Positions 40,653 through 50,836 of a stretch of DNA of 64,000 nucleotides are shown one piece after another (positions within the stretch are counted from its first letter, which is position 1; each line of letters opens with the position of its first letter). The notes beneath the pieces are model-generated. The model did no database searches and had not been told where the DNA came from. It worked only from the letters and a program-made list of their open reading frames with translations. The stretch is from Fistulifera solaris (lineage: Eukaryota; Bacillariophyta; Bacillariophyceae; Naviculales; Stauroneidaceae): positions 684,501-748,500 of the forward strand of contig AP026127.1 in the NCBI GenBank assembly GCA_030295235.1, given 5' to 3'. Both the position numbers and the translations under genes were made by a program.

Positions 40653-42299
40653 ATGGGGAAAACACGAGTAGGAGCCATTGTGCGCGAAGCAGTCGGTACC
40701 AAAGGCAGTGCTAACAATCAGAGTGCAGATTTGCAAGCACTGACCGAGAAATACAAAGTTTTCTGTAAGAATGTTAAAGGTCTCGTGAACTCGTTGCAAC
40801 AACATCATGCGACATTGGCTCAAATAGGGAAAACACGCTTAGCGGTACGTTTCTGCTGTGAAATCGTCGTTACAAGAATACTTCACAAAACGTCTTCGGA
40901 TCTTTGACGCGACGCACTTTTTGCTTACATACTTTGCATCCTTTAGGTGGCTCAAAGTGTTGCGGTTTTTAGCAAAAACACTCCCTTGTGGGACGCTGGA
41001 GGTCAAATGCCCGGTGCCGATCGTCCAGCAGAGACCGTATGTTCCTATGCATCGATTCATGATAAACTCGCCGCTAAGCATAACGGCTACGTGCAGAAGT
41101 ATCAACAATTTATTTTGCAATACGTTGTAGAATGGGAAAAGACTGTCACTACACGCGTCGAGAATGGTTTGAAAAAGGTCGAAGAACAGCGTCGGGAATT
41201 GAATCATTACCAAAAGAAGGTCGAAACACTGCGAACATCTTCCAACAAAGTCCTGACGTCTGGAAAATCACTCAAGGGAGAACAAGCCGAAAAGTTGAAA
41301 CGCAACGAAGAAAAATTGATTGCGGCCAAGCAATCGTACAATAAAATGTCGTCGGCTTTGTGTATTCTGATGGATGAGATTTCGGAGCGATATTGGCGTG
41401 ACTTGCATCCCGTCATGATCAAGGCGACGCAATTCGATATGACGATTGCGTCAGATGAAGCCAAGATTACGACCGAATTGAATCAAGTGGTCTCGAAATT
41501 GAAGCAGGTGGCCGATCAGAATGGAATTACCGCTCAGGATCGTCTTAAAGATTTGGGTAGTTTGAATCCGGAATTGTTGTCGACGCGACCCGGGGGTGTG
41601 GCCGGATTTGCGGCACTCGAAGCGGATACGTCGATGCCGTTGGGTGGATCTCTGTCCAGTGGAGGTATTTTTGGAACAGGAGGTGCCATTAGTCGTGACT
41701 CGTCGTTTGGAAGTTTCGATGTACCCCCGACAAGCGGAAACAGCAGCGGCTTCAATCCGATTCCGGCCATGGCCACCATGTCCCTTCAACAGCAACTGGC
41801 ACCGCCACCGACGCTCGATGATGTATACGGCAGTTCCATGTACGGCGCTCCTCCTGCTGCTCCTTATAATCCATCCGCATCGTTTTCGGCTCCGCCTATG
41901 ATCTCGTCGTTTGGCTCGGGCAGTTTCAGCGCGGATAGTACTTCGGGAGGAGCAGCGCCGCCCCCGGCCGGTCCTCCTCCGCCGCCTCCGCCGGGTGGTT
42001 ATGGTCAAGCGATGGTATCCGCACCCGCCAGTATGCCCAGTCCCTATGCTTTGGATCCGTACGCGACGGCTCCTGCCCCATCGTGGGGCGCTCCACCGAC
42101 ACCCAGCTCGCAATATTCCATGCCACCACCACCCCCGAACAACTTTGCTTCGGCATCTCCATCGTCGTCGTATGGAGCACCGCCACCCTCGTATGGAGCG
42201 CCGCCCGCGTACGGCAATGCACCTCCTCCGTACGGAGCACCGCCCAGTCCTTATGGAGCACCACCGCCGGCGGCCAATAGCAACCCATTCCATTACTAA
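40653..42299 (+). CDS. BAR-domain protein with Pro/Gly/Tyr-rich tail
   Basis: Two exons with an intron at 40845-40946 (GTACGT..TTTAG, 102 nt) give 514 residues. Residues about 1-230 form a long helical domain with the amphiphysin/BAR layout (QALTEKYKVFCKNVKGLVNSLQQ, YVVEWEKTVTTRVENGLKKVEEQRRELNHYQKKVETLR, AKQSYNKMSSALCILMDEISERYW). Residues about 300-514 are disordered and contain PPPPPPP and many GAPPP/SYGAPP repeats, likely SH3- or profilin-binding sites. This domain order suggests membrane curvature coupled to actin or endocytic machinery. The Arg-rich antisense frames over the tail are composition artefacts. Confidence 0.82.
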
Positions 42300-42564
42300 T
42301 TGATTGCGAACAATAACTCTACCAATATAAACACATTTTGCATCTCATTCAAAAATATCTCATAGCTTCACACTTTTTCTAGATAAAAATTTTGTGAGGG
42401 TGGTTTCCAGCCGGCCCATCGGAAGAATCTTGAGGCATACAGGTTGAATCGTGAGAGAAAAAACCTACAACGTGAACAGGACAACAAATATATTATCAAA
42501 TTAATGGAACCATTCTGTTTTTTTTTTTTAATTTTTCGTCGTTTTACAGCGAAAGTGCGATTAA

Positions 42565-43941
42565 TTAGGGAAATCGTTGCACCGCCAAGGTACTTCCGTA
42601 TTCTTGATACTCCGCCTGACTCAACCACAATTGTTGAAAACTGCCTAAACTCGTCAAAATACTCCCCCCAATCCACGCCGCCGACGTCCGTTCTTCCAAA
42701 TACAGACTGCAATGAATTTTGGGCGTAAATGCACTGGGCCAATGGAGTCGACTGGACAAGGCGGATGCCAATTGCGAGACACCCGACATGCCTCCTACGA
42801 GAATTATTTGGGAGGCCAATTCTTTCCGCACGGGCACGTCACCTACGGCACTAAGTGATTCGTGTAGCAATTGATGCAACGGGGCATTGGAGAGTGTCGT
42901 ACAAGGCGGTATCGTAGCAGAAGATTCGATAAAGGGTGTCGATTCGGAAAACAAAAGTTCATGAACTTGACACATATCTTGTGATACATTCAAAGTCGTT
43001 CCATCCGGTAACTGATATCCCAACGGCGTCGTGATATCCTCCAACGACGGCGAGGAAAAAGGTACAGTTGTCGGTGGTGTCAACGAAAGAGGCCACATGT
43101 ATTCACTGGTCCGAAATTCTCGAAACATATCTTGCATAGCCCATCGATGGAAGGCAGAATGGTTGCCTGCGGAAGGCTGAGTCTGTCGGATTTGATACCG
43201 CGGACGCAGTGTCGCTTGTTGCGACAAGGCCGCATGCCACAAAATATGATCCAACCAGTCACCACCCCGCCCATTCCGGCGTTGCGCTTGTTTCAACACC
43301 AAGCCATCGACGACCGGTGTCACCCGACATCCTCCCGCCCCCAAATCGACCACGGTCGCCGTCGATCGTCCCATGGCAAAGGCTGCCAACATGGGTGTTG
43401 GCGCCACAAAGAGTGCGGGACATTGCCACGTTTCCATACACAATTCAGTCATTTGTTGAATCTGTTTGCGTTGATTGCTGGCACTGGCCAAGTCGGTACA
43501 TCCCGGTGCAACCAGTAATAACGGATGCACAACGGGTTGATCGAGCGTCGTAGAATCGTCGATGGCCTCATTCTTTGTTTCAGCATTCTTTGTTTTCAAT
43601 GAAACAGGACGACTGCGATGTTTCGTCGCGTGCCGCACCATCATTCGTTCGAGTGCTTGCTCCCAAACACTTTGATACGCATCCCAATCATACACACATT
43701 CTCCTTGTGATAAATATGACACTGGATCAATGCCAGGTGCATCTTTCATAGACGGCGGTTGCATGACGGTGCGAATCTCCGTCTCTGGTGATTTGTAACA
43801 CGAAGAAAGGACCTTTCCCGATGCATCGACGCCTCGAGACGAAACGACGTAACGCGGCGCATCATCCCCGCCGTATCCAAACCGAGCCACGTGACTGCCC
43901 ACATCGCCCACAAACGAGCCCGTTTCGTCACCGCAGTACAT
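42565..43941 (-). CDS. ARP4: Actin-related protein ARP4 (BAF53-like)
   Basis: A 458-residue single-exon gene. The N-terminus MYCGDETGSFVGDVGSHVARFGYGGDDAPR matches ARP4/BAF53 (MYGGDEVGALVIDVGS). Actin-fold landmarks are the phosphate loop, TATVVDLGAGGCRVTPVVDG and IILVGGMSGVSQL. The C-terminus has AAWIGGSILTSLGSFQQLWLSQAEYQEYG, the typical W-I-G-G-S-I-L block. ARP4 is a nuclear subunit of INO80, SWR1 and NuA4 and, in other lineages, SWI/SNF complexes. An internal fragment of this gene is duplicated 12 kb away at 55.4 kb. Confidence 0.9.
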   Translation of the reverse strand: MYCGDETGSFVGDVGSHVARFGYGGDDAPRYVVSSRGVDASGKVLSSCYKSPETEIRTVMQPPSMKDAPGIDPVSYLSQGECVYDWDAYQSVWEQALERMMVRHATKHRSRPVSLKTKNAETKNEAIDDSTTLDQPVVHPLLLVAPGCTDLASASNQRKQIQQMTELCMETWQCPALFVAPTPMLAAFAMGRSTATVVDLGAGGCRVTPVVDGLVLKQAQRRNGRGGDWLDHILWHAALSQQATLRPRYQIRQTQPSAGNHSAFHRWAMQDMFREFRTSEYMWPLSLTPPTTVPFSSPSLEDITTPLGYQLPDGTTLNVSQDMCQVHELLFSESTPFIESSATIPPCTTLSNAPLHQLLHESLSAVGDVPVRKELASQIILVGGMSGVSQLASALSSRLHWPSAFTPKIHCSLYLEERTSAAWIGGSILTSLGSFQQLWLSQAEYQEYGSTLAVQRFP

Positions 43942-44942
43942 TACTAGTTAGAAGGAGTGTCTGAAACAGTAAGGAAAAAACACAAAAAGAAGTGAAGTTT
44001 GTTTGTTGTATTATCAGCACTTCATCATTGTGGCGCTGCGGACGCTTTTTGGGAAAAATATACACTCCGGTATAAACGTCGGAAAACAAGCTACATTCTA
44101 CCTTAAGGATGAGGATAATACAAAGTAAAAAACGTATATTACTCCGTAGTACCTAAACTATTTCGAAGCGATTCGACGTAAAGCATCAATGCGTGCATTG
44201 CAAATGCTTCTAAAAACAATTCAGTTGTAGCTCAGCAAACTTGTAGAATCAACGGAGTTAAACTAACATAATCTAGCTCGGAAGAATCATGATTCATGAC
44301 TAAAAAGCAGTCGGACGAAAAACGGACAACATTTTGATCTATAGTAAATTATAGGAAATTTAGGAGGACAATGTTCACAAGGCGTTTCCACGTAATCAGT
44401 CGAGGCGTGCATATCAACTTCTGCTAAATGTCTCATTGAGTTATGATAAAGGCATTCGTAGCACAAGATACCAGCAGAACGGTATAGTCAGTAACGTATT
44501 CTTGCGCGGACGATTTTTTCGATTCATGACTAAAATCAATCGTGAAAAAAGTCATCTTCACTTTGGTCTATAGTAAACAGGGAAAAAGTTCTCATCAAGC
44601 TTTTCGATGTGAATGAATATCAAATCTTACATTGCAAATGCAGCGTGCTTTGAACGCTCAATTGACCTATTTGTTAAAATGGCTGGAGTTGAACGGAATT
44701 GTAGAACGAGTGGGGTTTTGTTTATTGATTCATTCATAACTAAAAAGTGGGAGTGTCGTGGAAAAGTCGCTGATACAATTTAAGCTATAGTAAATACTGA
44801 AGAGACAACGCAAAAAATATCCAAAAAATATAGTGATGCAATAACCTATCGTCGTCTATCCTATAACCCATAATTATCAATCAAGTACCATCCGACAGAA
44901 CCGAATTCGCTTTTCGATTACTCTTTGAAAGCTTGATTGCTC
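43942..44942. repeat. Diverged tandem repeat of about 210-230 bp in a divergent intergenic region
   Basis: Three modules share the frame GATTCAT(GA)CTAAAA ... CTATAGTAAA: at about 44289-44352, 44521-44577 and 44733-44800. Each is preceded by related text (CATTGCAAATGC at 44195 and 44632). Spacings are about 232 and 212 bp. Similarity is low enough that this looks old. The region lies between the starts of ARP4 and the coiled-coil membrane protein, the third divergent intergenic stretch in the window with tandem repeats. No open frame of note was found. Confidence 0.6.
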
Positions 44943-46028
44943 ATGGCGATGACAGCAAGGTTGTATTCTCTTCTCGTCGTGTCAGTCGGCATGATCGAAC
45001 CTCTGAATGCTTGGCTATCCAATGGGTCGTTGCGGTTGTCATCATCGTCGTTGTCGTCAACATCTATGAAAGTGGCGTTTCACACACAGCACTTGCTACA
45101 CGCTAAAAAGAAGAAGGAAGAAGAAGAGGAGGAGGATGATGACTCGGCGAATAACAAGTCGGGAGTGGGCATGGAACGAGCGTTTCAACAATTGGAACAA
45201 TTATCGTTTTTACCGACCGACAACAACAACAGCATTCTAGACAACAAAAATGTTACTAAAATACAAGCATCGATGGACAACTTACAACTTACGTCTACTT
45301 CGACTCCGACACCCGAACAAGAAGTATTGCTGTACAAAAATATGGTGCAAGAATTGGAACAGACCACCGAAGAAGATTTGTATTCCAATGTCTTGCAAGA
45401 TATGGGCGGTGGCAGCGGTACTTCTTCGAGTGTTAGCGAAACAGAGGAGGAAAGAACAGTCGATCCCCCCAAACCCACCACCAGCGCCGATTTTTTGAAT
45501 CAAGCGCTCTCCGAGGCGCTGCAACAAGTCCAAGTCAATACGCCCAGTGCCGTCGATTCCATTCTCGATGACCCCGAATTGATGAATGAGATTGAAGCCA
45601 TCTTTGAACGAGGCAATGCAAAGTTGCTGGAAGGCTTGGAAGCGGTCCGACGCGAACAGGAACAACTCACTAAAGCCAGTATAGCCGCCCAACAACAAGC
45701 GAACGAAGAGGACGCCGAGACTCAGGCCCGACTGGATGCAGCGGAACGTTCGATGCAAACCATGTTACAACGTGTGAATCAAGAACGGTCGAATGTCGAA
45801 CAGGCTGTGCAAGACTTACAACGTGCCCAAGAACAAGAAGAAAACGTTCTTTTGAAATTGAAACAGAATCCACTGAAACAAGGTGCTTTAATTGGTTTCT
45901 TGTTGTTTTCGTTCCGATCTTTGACAGACTCCTTTGCCGTATTAAATGATCCCTCTCAAGAATGGACGGCGGCGTTAGTGCAAGGTGCGATTGCGTTGGC
46001 CTGTGCGGCCGTCTTTTATATGTTGTAA
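44943..46028 (+). CDS. Coiled-coil protein with two C-terminal membrane helices, probably plastid-targeted
   Basis: From the ATG at 44943 the product has 361 residues. Residues 1-24 are a signal peptide ending PLNA|WLSNG; W at +1 is acceptable for diatom plastid import. A Ser-rich stretch and a K/E/D run (KKKKEEEEEEDDD) follow. Residues about 200-305 are Gln/Glu-rich coiled coil (LLEGLEAVRREQEQLTKASIAAQQQANEED, MQTMLQRVNQERSNVEQAVQDLQRAQEQ). Two hydrophobic helices close the protein (GALIGFLLFSFRSL and AALVQGAIALACAAVFYML). I recognise no family. A thylakoid- or envelope-anchored scaffold is an inference. Confidence 0.62.
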   Translation: MAMTARLYSLLVVSVGMIEPLNAWLSNGSLRLSSSSLSSTSMKVAFHTQHLLHAKKKKEEEEEEDDDSANNKSGVGMERAFQQLEQLSFLPTDNNNSILDNKNVTKIQASMDNLQLTSTSTPTPEQEVLLYKNMVQELEQTTEEDLYSNVLQDMGGGSGTSSSVSETEEERTVDPPKPTTSADFLNQALSEALQQVQVNTPSAVDSILDDPELMNEIEAIFERGNAKLLEGLEAVRREQEQLTKASIAAQQQANEEDAETQARLDAAERSMQTMLQRVNQERSNVEQAVQDLQRAQEQEENVLLKLKQNPLKQGALIGFLLFSFRSLTDSFAVLNDPSQEWTAALVQGAIALACAAVFYML

Positions 46029-46198
46029 TACGAAATAGAAAAGACCACTACATTTCGCTATAACAGAGCACAGGAAACAAAGCAGCCATAATTACAGCCA
46101 ATTGCATTTTCCTTATCTTTCGATCTCCACGTAGACGATGCGGTCTATGTACCATTTATAGCATTCTTTCTTTGCGACTAATGAGTAAATTGAGCCTC

Positions 46199-46616
46199 TT
46201 ACTTGTTGAAGGTTGAATCTCTGCCAAACGCAATTTCGTCTAAACCTTGTCCACTGCGCTCGTAAATACCTCCGCGATCAATGAAGTTAGGGCATGGTCG
46301 ATACGCTTTGATGGGCCACCATGGTAGAACGACCGCAATGCCACCCAATATTCTACAGAAAAGAGTAGAAGGTGAGTCGACAAAATCATGAAATCAGGCA
46401 AGAAATCGGATAGTATTATGCAGCGACTCACCTTCCACTTCCATCGCACATATTACACTCCGGGCACTTGACCGGTAAAGAAGGTTTCTCGGCTTGTGTT
46501 TCGGGCTCAGCGCTGAAAGAGTGCATTACGAGGCGGCGATGATTACTGGTCGAGGGCGAAAAAGCCGCGACCTGTAATGAAACAATAAAGAGGAGAATAC
46601 AAGACAAGGGTCGCAT
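46199..46616 (-). CDS. Small plastid-targeted Cys-rich (zinc-ribbon-like) protein
   Basis: Two exons with an intron at 46353-46431 (GTGAGT..TGTAG, 79 nt) give 112 residues. Residues 1-19 form a signal peptide with the plastid motif QVAA|FSPS. The mature part holds CPECNMCDGSGR, a DnaJ-type CxxCxGxG-like half site, then GGIAVVLPWWPIKAYRPCPNF and GGIYERSGQGLDEIAFGR. A single further Cys follows, so zinc binding may need dimerisation or be incomplete. The strings resemble small chloroplast DnaJ-zinc-finger-like proteins, but no exact function can be assigned. Confidence 0.7.
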
Positions 46617-47180
46617 TTTTTCTTTCTTTTCGGTGAGAAGAATTGTAAGCAATAAGAAAAGGAACGAGAGATTCTGTTGTGCGGTATGCTGCGCTTTTTA
46701 ATCTGTTTTGCTCATTCAATTCATTCCGTTTTCATCATGGTCGCTTTTTATACTATTTTCCTTCAACAAAAAAAAAAGCTTTCATTCGGCAGTACCGATC
46801 CGACAGAACCACGCACGCTTTCTATGCTTTTCAGTCCCAGATGATAATGACTGGAATGCTGAGGTCCACGTGGAGAGAAGAAATGACAATCTCAGCGGTG
46901 TTTGAAACTGGAACGAAGAGTAAGATCCATGACACCGTGCAAATCTACGGTTGACGCGCATTTTTTTTGACTTCAACGCGTCCGCCGTTCAAAACGCATT
47001 TCAACAATAAGATCATAACAACGGAGTAAATAATAACAAAGAAGTGACTACGAATATATCTTCCTAGTCTCTTTGTTGTTATTTGAAGAATATACTGAGC
47101 TGATTTTTGAGGGGCTTGACGTAACTAGAAACAAAGAGTAAAGAGAGAATCCTAGTTCTCTCAGCTCGAATATTCACTGG
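46617..47180. other. Divergent intergenic region, 564 bp
   Basis: The stretch lies between the Cys-rich plastid protein and the SLC35B1-like gene. It is AT-rich, with the near-repeat TAGTCTCTTTGTTGTTA / TAATAACAAAGAAGTGACTA around 47030-47082 able to form a weak hairpin. No gene was seen. Confidence 0.3.
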
Positions 47181-48672
47181 ATGCATCTAAAGCTAATTTC
47201 CATCCTGTGGCTCTTTTCTTCGGCATTCGGATCGAACAATCCAACGAGTTATCAAGCTCTCGGAAGTGCTCGTTCTCGTTCTCGATCAAATAGTCCCGTT
47301 CCTAGACTTGAATTGGCAACGCGAGGCGGATTCTCCGATCTGTACGTTTCTTGCTTTTGTTTTTTTTTATGGATTGAAGGTCTTGTCGGAAGAGAATAAT
47401 TGGCAATGCCATCACAATTGTGACTGTTTTTTTTTGATACTAAAGAACTCGATGCACACCGGGTGTCGTTCTGTTTGTATCGATGCATCTTTCATTCAGT
47501 TACGATTACTCAACTCACTTCTCCTCCTTGACCCTTTTTTTCCTGCAGTGAAACGGCGCATTCTCAAGAAGAAGACAAGTCGGTCGCATCCATTGAACTC
47601 AATACCACCGAACCCACTTTGACCGATCCACTTGTGACCCCTCCTCCTCCCCCCTGTTGTAGTTTCCTCGACGCCCCCTCGCAAGTTTGGTCCCTTTACC
47701 ATGCCGTCAAATGCTGCTATGCCCGATGCTGTCAAGCTCTTGATTGGGGCGGGTGGTATTTATGCCGCATTTCTCTACTACGGGTCACTTCAGGAAGACG
47801 TCTTTCGTTACACCGCCGCGGATGGAACTTCCTTCAAACAAGCTTGGTTCCTTCAAGTTCTGGAAGCACTTGCGAACGTGATTGTTGGCTTTATCGGTAT
47901 GCAAATTTCCGGTGCTACGCAAGGAATTCCGCTAACCATGTTTGCCATTTCTGGTGCTGCACAAGTATCGGCGAAAGCATGCACTAGTTTGGCTTTGGCG
48001 AATGGCTTGAGTTTCCCCGTTGCTACCTTGGCAAAATCTGGAAAAATGGCACCCGTCATGGCCGGGTCCTTGCTTTTGGGAGGTGCCACGTACGAATTGC
48101 GAGAATACTTGCAGGTTGCCTCTATCATTCTCGGTACGGCTATCGTCAGTATGGGAAAGAAGAAGGGAGACGGACCGGGTAGTTCTGCCATGGGTGTCTT
48201 TTACATTCTCCTGTCGTTGGCGTTGGACGGAGTAACGGCGGGATTCCAGAAACGCTTGAAAGTCGAGACCTCCAAAGTCGGTGTCAAACCCAAGCCGTAC
48301 GATTTCATGTACTGGACCAACTTGTTCATGCTCGGCACTGCTGCTGTCATTGCCTTGGTCCTTGGTGAATTGCACACCGGGTTGGCGTTCTGCCTCGGCA
48401 ATCCCGAAATCTTGTCCAATATTATCAAATTTGCTATTTGCAGTGCCGTCGGACAGTCCTTCATCTTTTACACGATTGCTAGCTTTGATCCGTTGGTACT
48501 TTCTACCGTGACGACGACGCGTAAGATCTTTTCGGTGTTGTTGAGTATCTTCTTGAAAGGCCATCAGTTGTCCTTGGTGGGATGGTCGGGTCTGTCGATG
48601 GCGTGCGCCGGTATTCTATCGGAGCTGCAACATAAGTCTCCCAAGAAAGAAAAGCACGAGCACAAGAATTAA
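47181..48672 (+). CDS. SLC35B1-type nucleotide-sugar or ATP/ADP transporter (possible frame break)
   Basis: The core from the ATG at 47701 (MPSNAAMPDAVKLLIGAGGIYAAFLYYGSLQEDVFRY) is the SLC35B1/UDP-galactose transporter family, with GKMAPVMAGSLLLGGATY, DGVTAGFQKRL, SFIFYTIASFDPLVLSTVTTTRKIFSVLLS and a Lys-rich cytosolic tail suited to ER retrieval. About ten transmembrane helices are expected. An upstream exon (47181-47341) encodes a signal peptide (MHLKLISILWLFSSAFG); an intron at 47342-47548 follows. The linking frame joins the core only if the C6 run at 47649-47654 has one base fewer, giving 427 residues. Otherwise translation starts at 47701. SLC35B1 moves ATP/ADP or UDP-sugars across the ER membrane. 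Confidence 0.85.
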
Positions 48673-48795
48673 GCATACGATGTATGTTTCTTGTAGTCTG
48701 CGTCTTTCGAAGAATGATACAAGTAATGGAAAAGAGTTGGCATTGAATGTCTAATGTAGTTCGTATTGCTAGTACATCGAGTGTTTTTTATTTCT

Positions 48796-50271
48796 TTACA
48801 TCGGCATCATACCGTCTCGTCGTTCCTCGGAAGACACACGATCCAAAAGTGCATTCACTCGTTTCTTCACCGTCTCAATTTGTCGAGCCGTGCCTTGAAT
48901 CAGCAACACCTTGCGGAGCTGATCGACGTGCATTTTGGTGCCCGTCGCTCGTTGCATGCTAATGATGGTTTGACCCCTACGACCAATCACAATACCAACA
49001 TGATTGCCCAGTTCAATTTCGGCATCCAGCACTTCGGCTCCCTCTGTTCCCTTGCGATCGTCCGTACCCAATCCCTGAGAACTGCCCAATCGATTGCGTG
49101 CCCAAAATTTCGTTTGTCGATCGTTGCTCCCCGTGGCCAGCATATGACCCGCTGGGTGCCATTGCAGATCCCAAATGGCCATATCATGGGCAAAAGGTAC
49201 TTTGGCGGCCGGTTCTTCGGAACCTTTGGCTCCGACATTCCAAAACAAGAGCGTCCCGTCCATTCCACCCGACGCGAATACGGTTTGATTCAGTGGATGC
49301 CAAGCGAGACTGGTGACTTCCTTGTTGTGACCTTTTAACGATGAAATCTCCTTCATGGCACGAATATCGTACAATTTAATGACTTGATCACGCGATGCCG
49401 TGAGCAACCAGTTGCCATTGTCATTCCATGCGACTTTCGTCACCGTGTTGCGATGGCCGTAGAGAGTGCTTAAGCAATTTCCAGCACGGGGGTCCCATAG
49501 TTTGACTAAATTGTCTTTCGATCCAGTGGCAATGACCGAAGATCGGGGATGCCATTGCGCGCTCTTGACATCCCAACCGTGGCCTTCCATGACTCGTTCT
49601 TCGGTGTGTGTGGCCCAATCCCATACACGGACGGTAGAATCATCACCGCAACTAACAAACTTGGTATCGGCTGGTGAGAAAGAAAGGGAGTGAATGGCTT
49701 GATTGTTGTGCGAATCGATGGACTGTACAGGCGCGATACTGGGACTCCAATATTTAATATTTCCCGCGCCATCGGAAGTTAATAAATAGTTTTTGTTGTG
49801 ACTCCAAGCCATCGATCGAAATGTTGTATCGTGCGCACTCATGATGAGCTCGAAACTAAAATGAATACCATCCCACAAAGTAAACTCTCCTTCTTGATTT
49901 CCCGTCAACAATCTTCGTCCTCCCGGTGTCCAGCTCAAACACAAGATCGGTGTCGAATTCTTGGCGCGAGTGACATGAGCACAATACGTGAGATACAATT
50001 CCGAGGGAATGGGAGCGGCGACGTTCGAAATCGGTAATCCCATGCGTCGCAAGCAACTGGAATGCGGTTGCAAATATTCTGCCGAGTGACGCGTGTGATG
50101 ACTGCGGCAAGCTTTGCGGAACAAGCGATTTTGCAGATCGATCACTGCCGGTGTATGAAAGTCCACACAGCGGCGGATCAAGTTGCGTTCGGCGGCTTCT
50201 TGCTCGGCGTCGTCAGCAGAAAGTCCACCGGGACCCGGGCCTCCCGCATTTGTTACTTTGGGGAGAGACAT
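48796..50271 (-). CDS. Polyadenylation factor Pfs2/WDR33/FY with C-terminal KH-like domain
   Basis: The ATG at 50271 gives 491 residues. Residues about 25-70 match the family N-terminus ([21 protein letters not shown]). Seven WD40 blades follow: [71 protein letters not shown] and so on. WDR33/Pfs2 binds the AAUAAA signal with CPSF30 in the cleavage-polyadenylation complex. After the propeller, residues about 410-480 contain [26 protein letters not shown] and [22 protein letters not shown], a KH fold with the GxxG loop GRRG. This module is not part of the yeast or human proteins as I know them. Confidence 0.9.
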   Translation of the reverse strand: MSLPKVTNAGGPGPGGLSADDAEQEAAERNLIRRCVDFHTPAVIDLQNRLFRKACRSHHTRHSAEYLQPHSSCLRRMGLPISNVAAPIPSELYLTYCAHVTRAKNSTPILCLSWTPGGRRLLTGNQEGEFTLWDGIHFSFELIMSAHDTTFRSMAWSHNKNYLLTSDGAGNIKYWSPSIAPVQSIDSHNNQAIHSLSFSPADTKFVSCGDDSTVRVWDWATHTEERVMEGHGWDVKSAQWHPRSSVIATGSKDNLVKLWDPRAGNCLSTLYGHRNTVTKVAWNDNGNWLLTASRDQVIKLYDIRAMKEISSLKGHNKEVTSLAWHPLNQTVFASGGMDGTLLFWNVGAKGSEEPAAKVPFAHDMAIWDLQWHPAGHMLATGSNDRQTKFWARNRLGSSQGLGTDDRKGTEGAEVLDAEIELGNHVGIVIGRRGQTIISMQRATGTKMHVDQLRKVLLIQGTARQIETVKKRVNALLDRVSSEERRDGMMPM

Positions 50272-50359
50272 TACTTTATACATGTATTTGAGTAGATAAG
50301 CTAATGGTTAACGAAAGGAATGGATCTTGAAAAACAAAAGGAAAAACGCGGACGACGGA

Positions 50360-50757
50360 TAGATTTCCTGGGAACGTGAAGATAAAACAGGTCCAGATTT
50401 TCTGGACCAACGTAAATACCACTCACCCAGATTTCCTGGGAAGGTGAAAAATGCAACTGGTCCAGATTTTCTGGACCAACGTAAATACCACACACCCAGA
50501 TTTCCTGGGAAGGTGAAAAATACAACTGGTCCAGATTTTCTGTACCAGTGTAAATACCACTCCCCCAGATTTCCTGCGAGCGCGAAAAACAACTGGTCCA
50601 GATTTTCTGGACCAACGTAAATACCACTCTCCCAGATTTCCTGGGAACGTAAAAATACATCTGGTCCAGATTTTCTGGACCAACGTAGATACCACAGCCC
50701 CAGATTTCCTGGGAGCGTGAAAATACGTCTGTTCCAGATTTTACCAGGCATTTTCTG
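50360..50757. repeat. 68-bp tandem array of two alternating palindromes
   Basis: The string AGATTTCCTGGG-type recurs at 50361, 50429, 50498, 50567, 50634 and 50702 (steps 68, 69, 69, 67, 68). Each unit alternates two dyads about 34 bp apart: GGTCCAGATTTTCTGGACC and CCCAGATTTCCTGGG. The first is identical in both 8-bp arms to the main dyad of the 24.9-26.7 kb array. The remaining unit sequence (AACGTAAATACCACTC, AAGGTGAAAAA) is unrelated to that array. It occupies the intergenic space between the head-to-head Pfs2-KH and ankyrin-like genes. Confidence 0.92.
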
Positions 50758-50836
50758 GAGACGGAAACAAACGCCGAAGATGATGATTGTTGCTGCGCAG
50801 GCACAATCGAAGCTTTCCCTGGATATTATTATCATA

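Noticed and set aside
41451-42293. 280-residue Arg/Gly-rich frame antisense to the BAR protein tail, and overlapping plus-strand frame 41911-42303
   Set aside because: These are composition shadows of the Pro/Gly/Tyr repeat coding region; the BAR frame is clearly the coding one.
44937-44942. Start of the coiled-coil membrane protein at 44937
   Set aside because: That position is TTG; the first ATG in frame is 44943 and gives a normal signal peptide.
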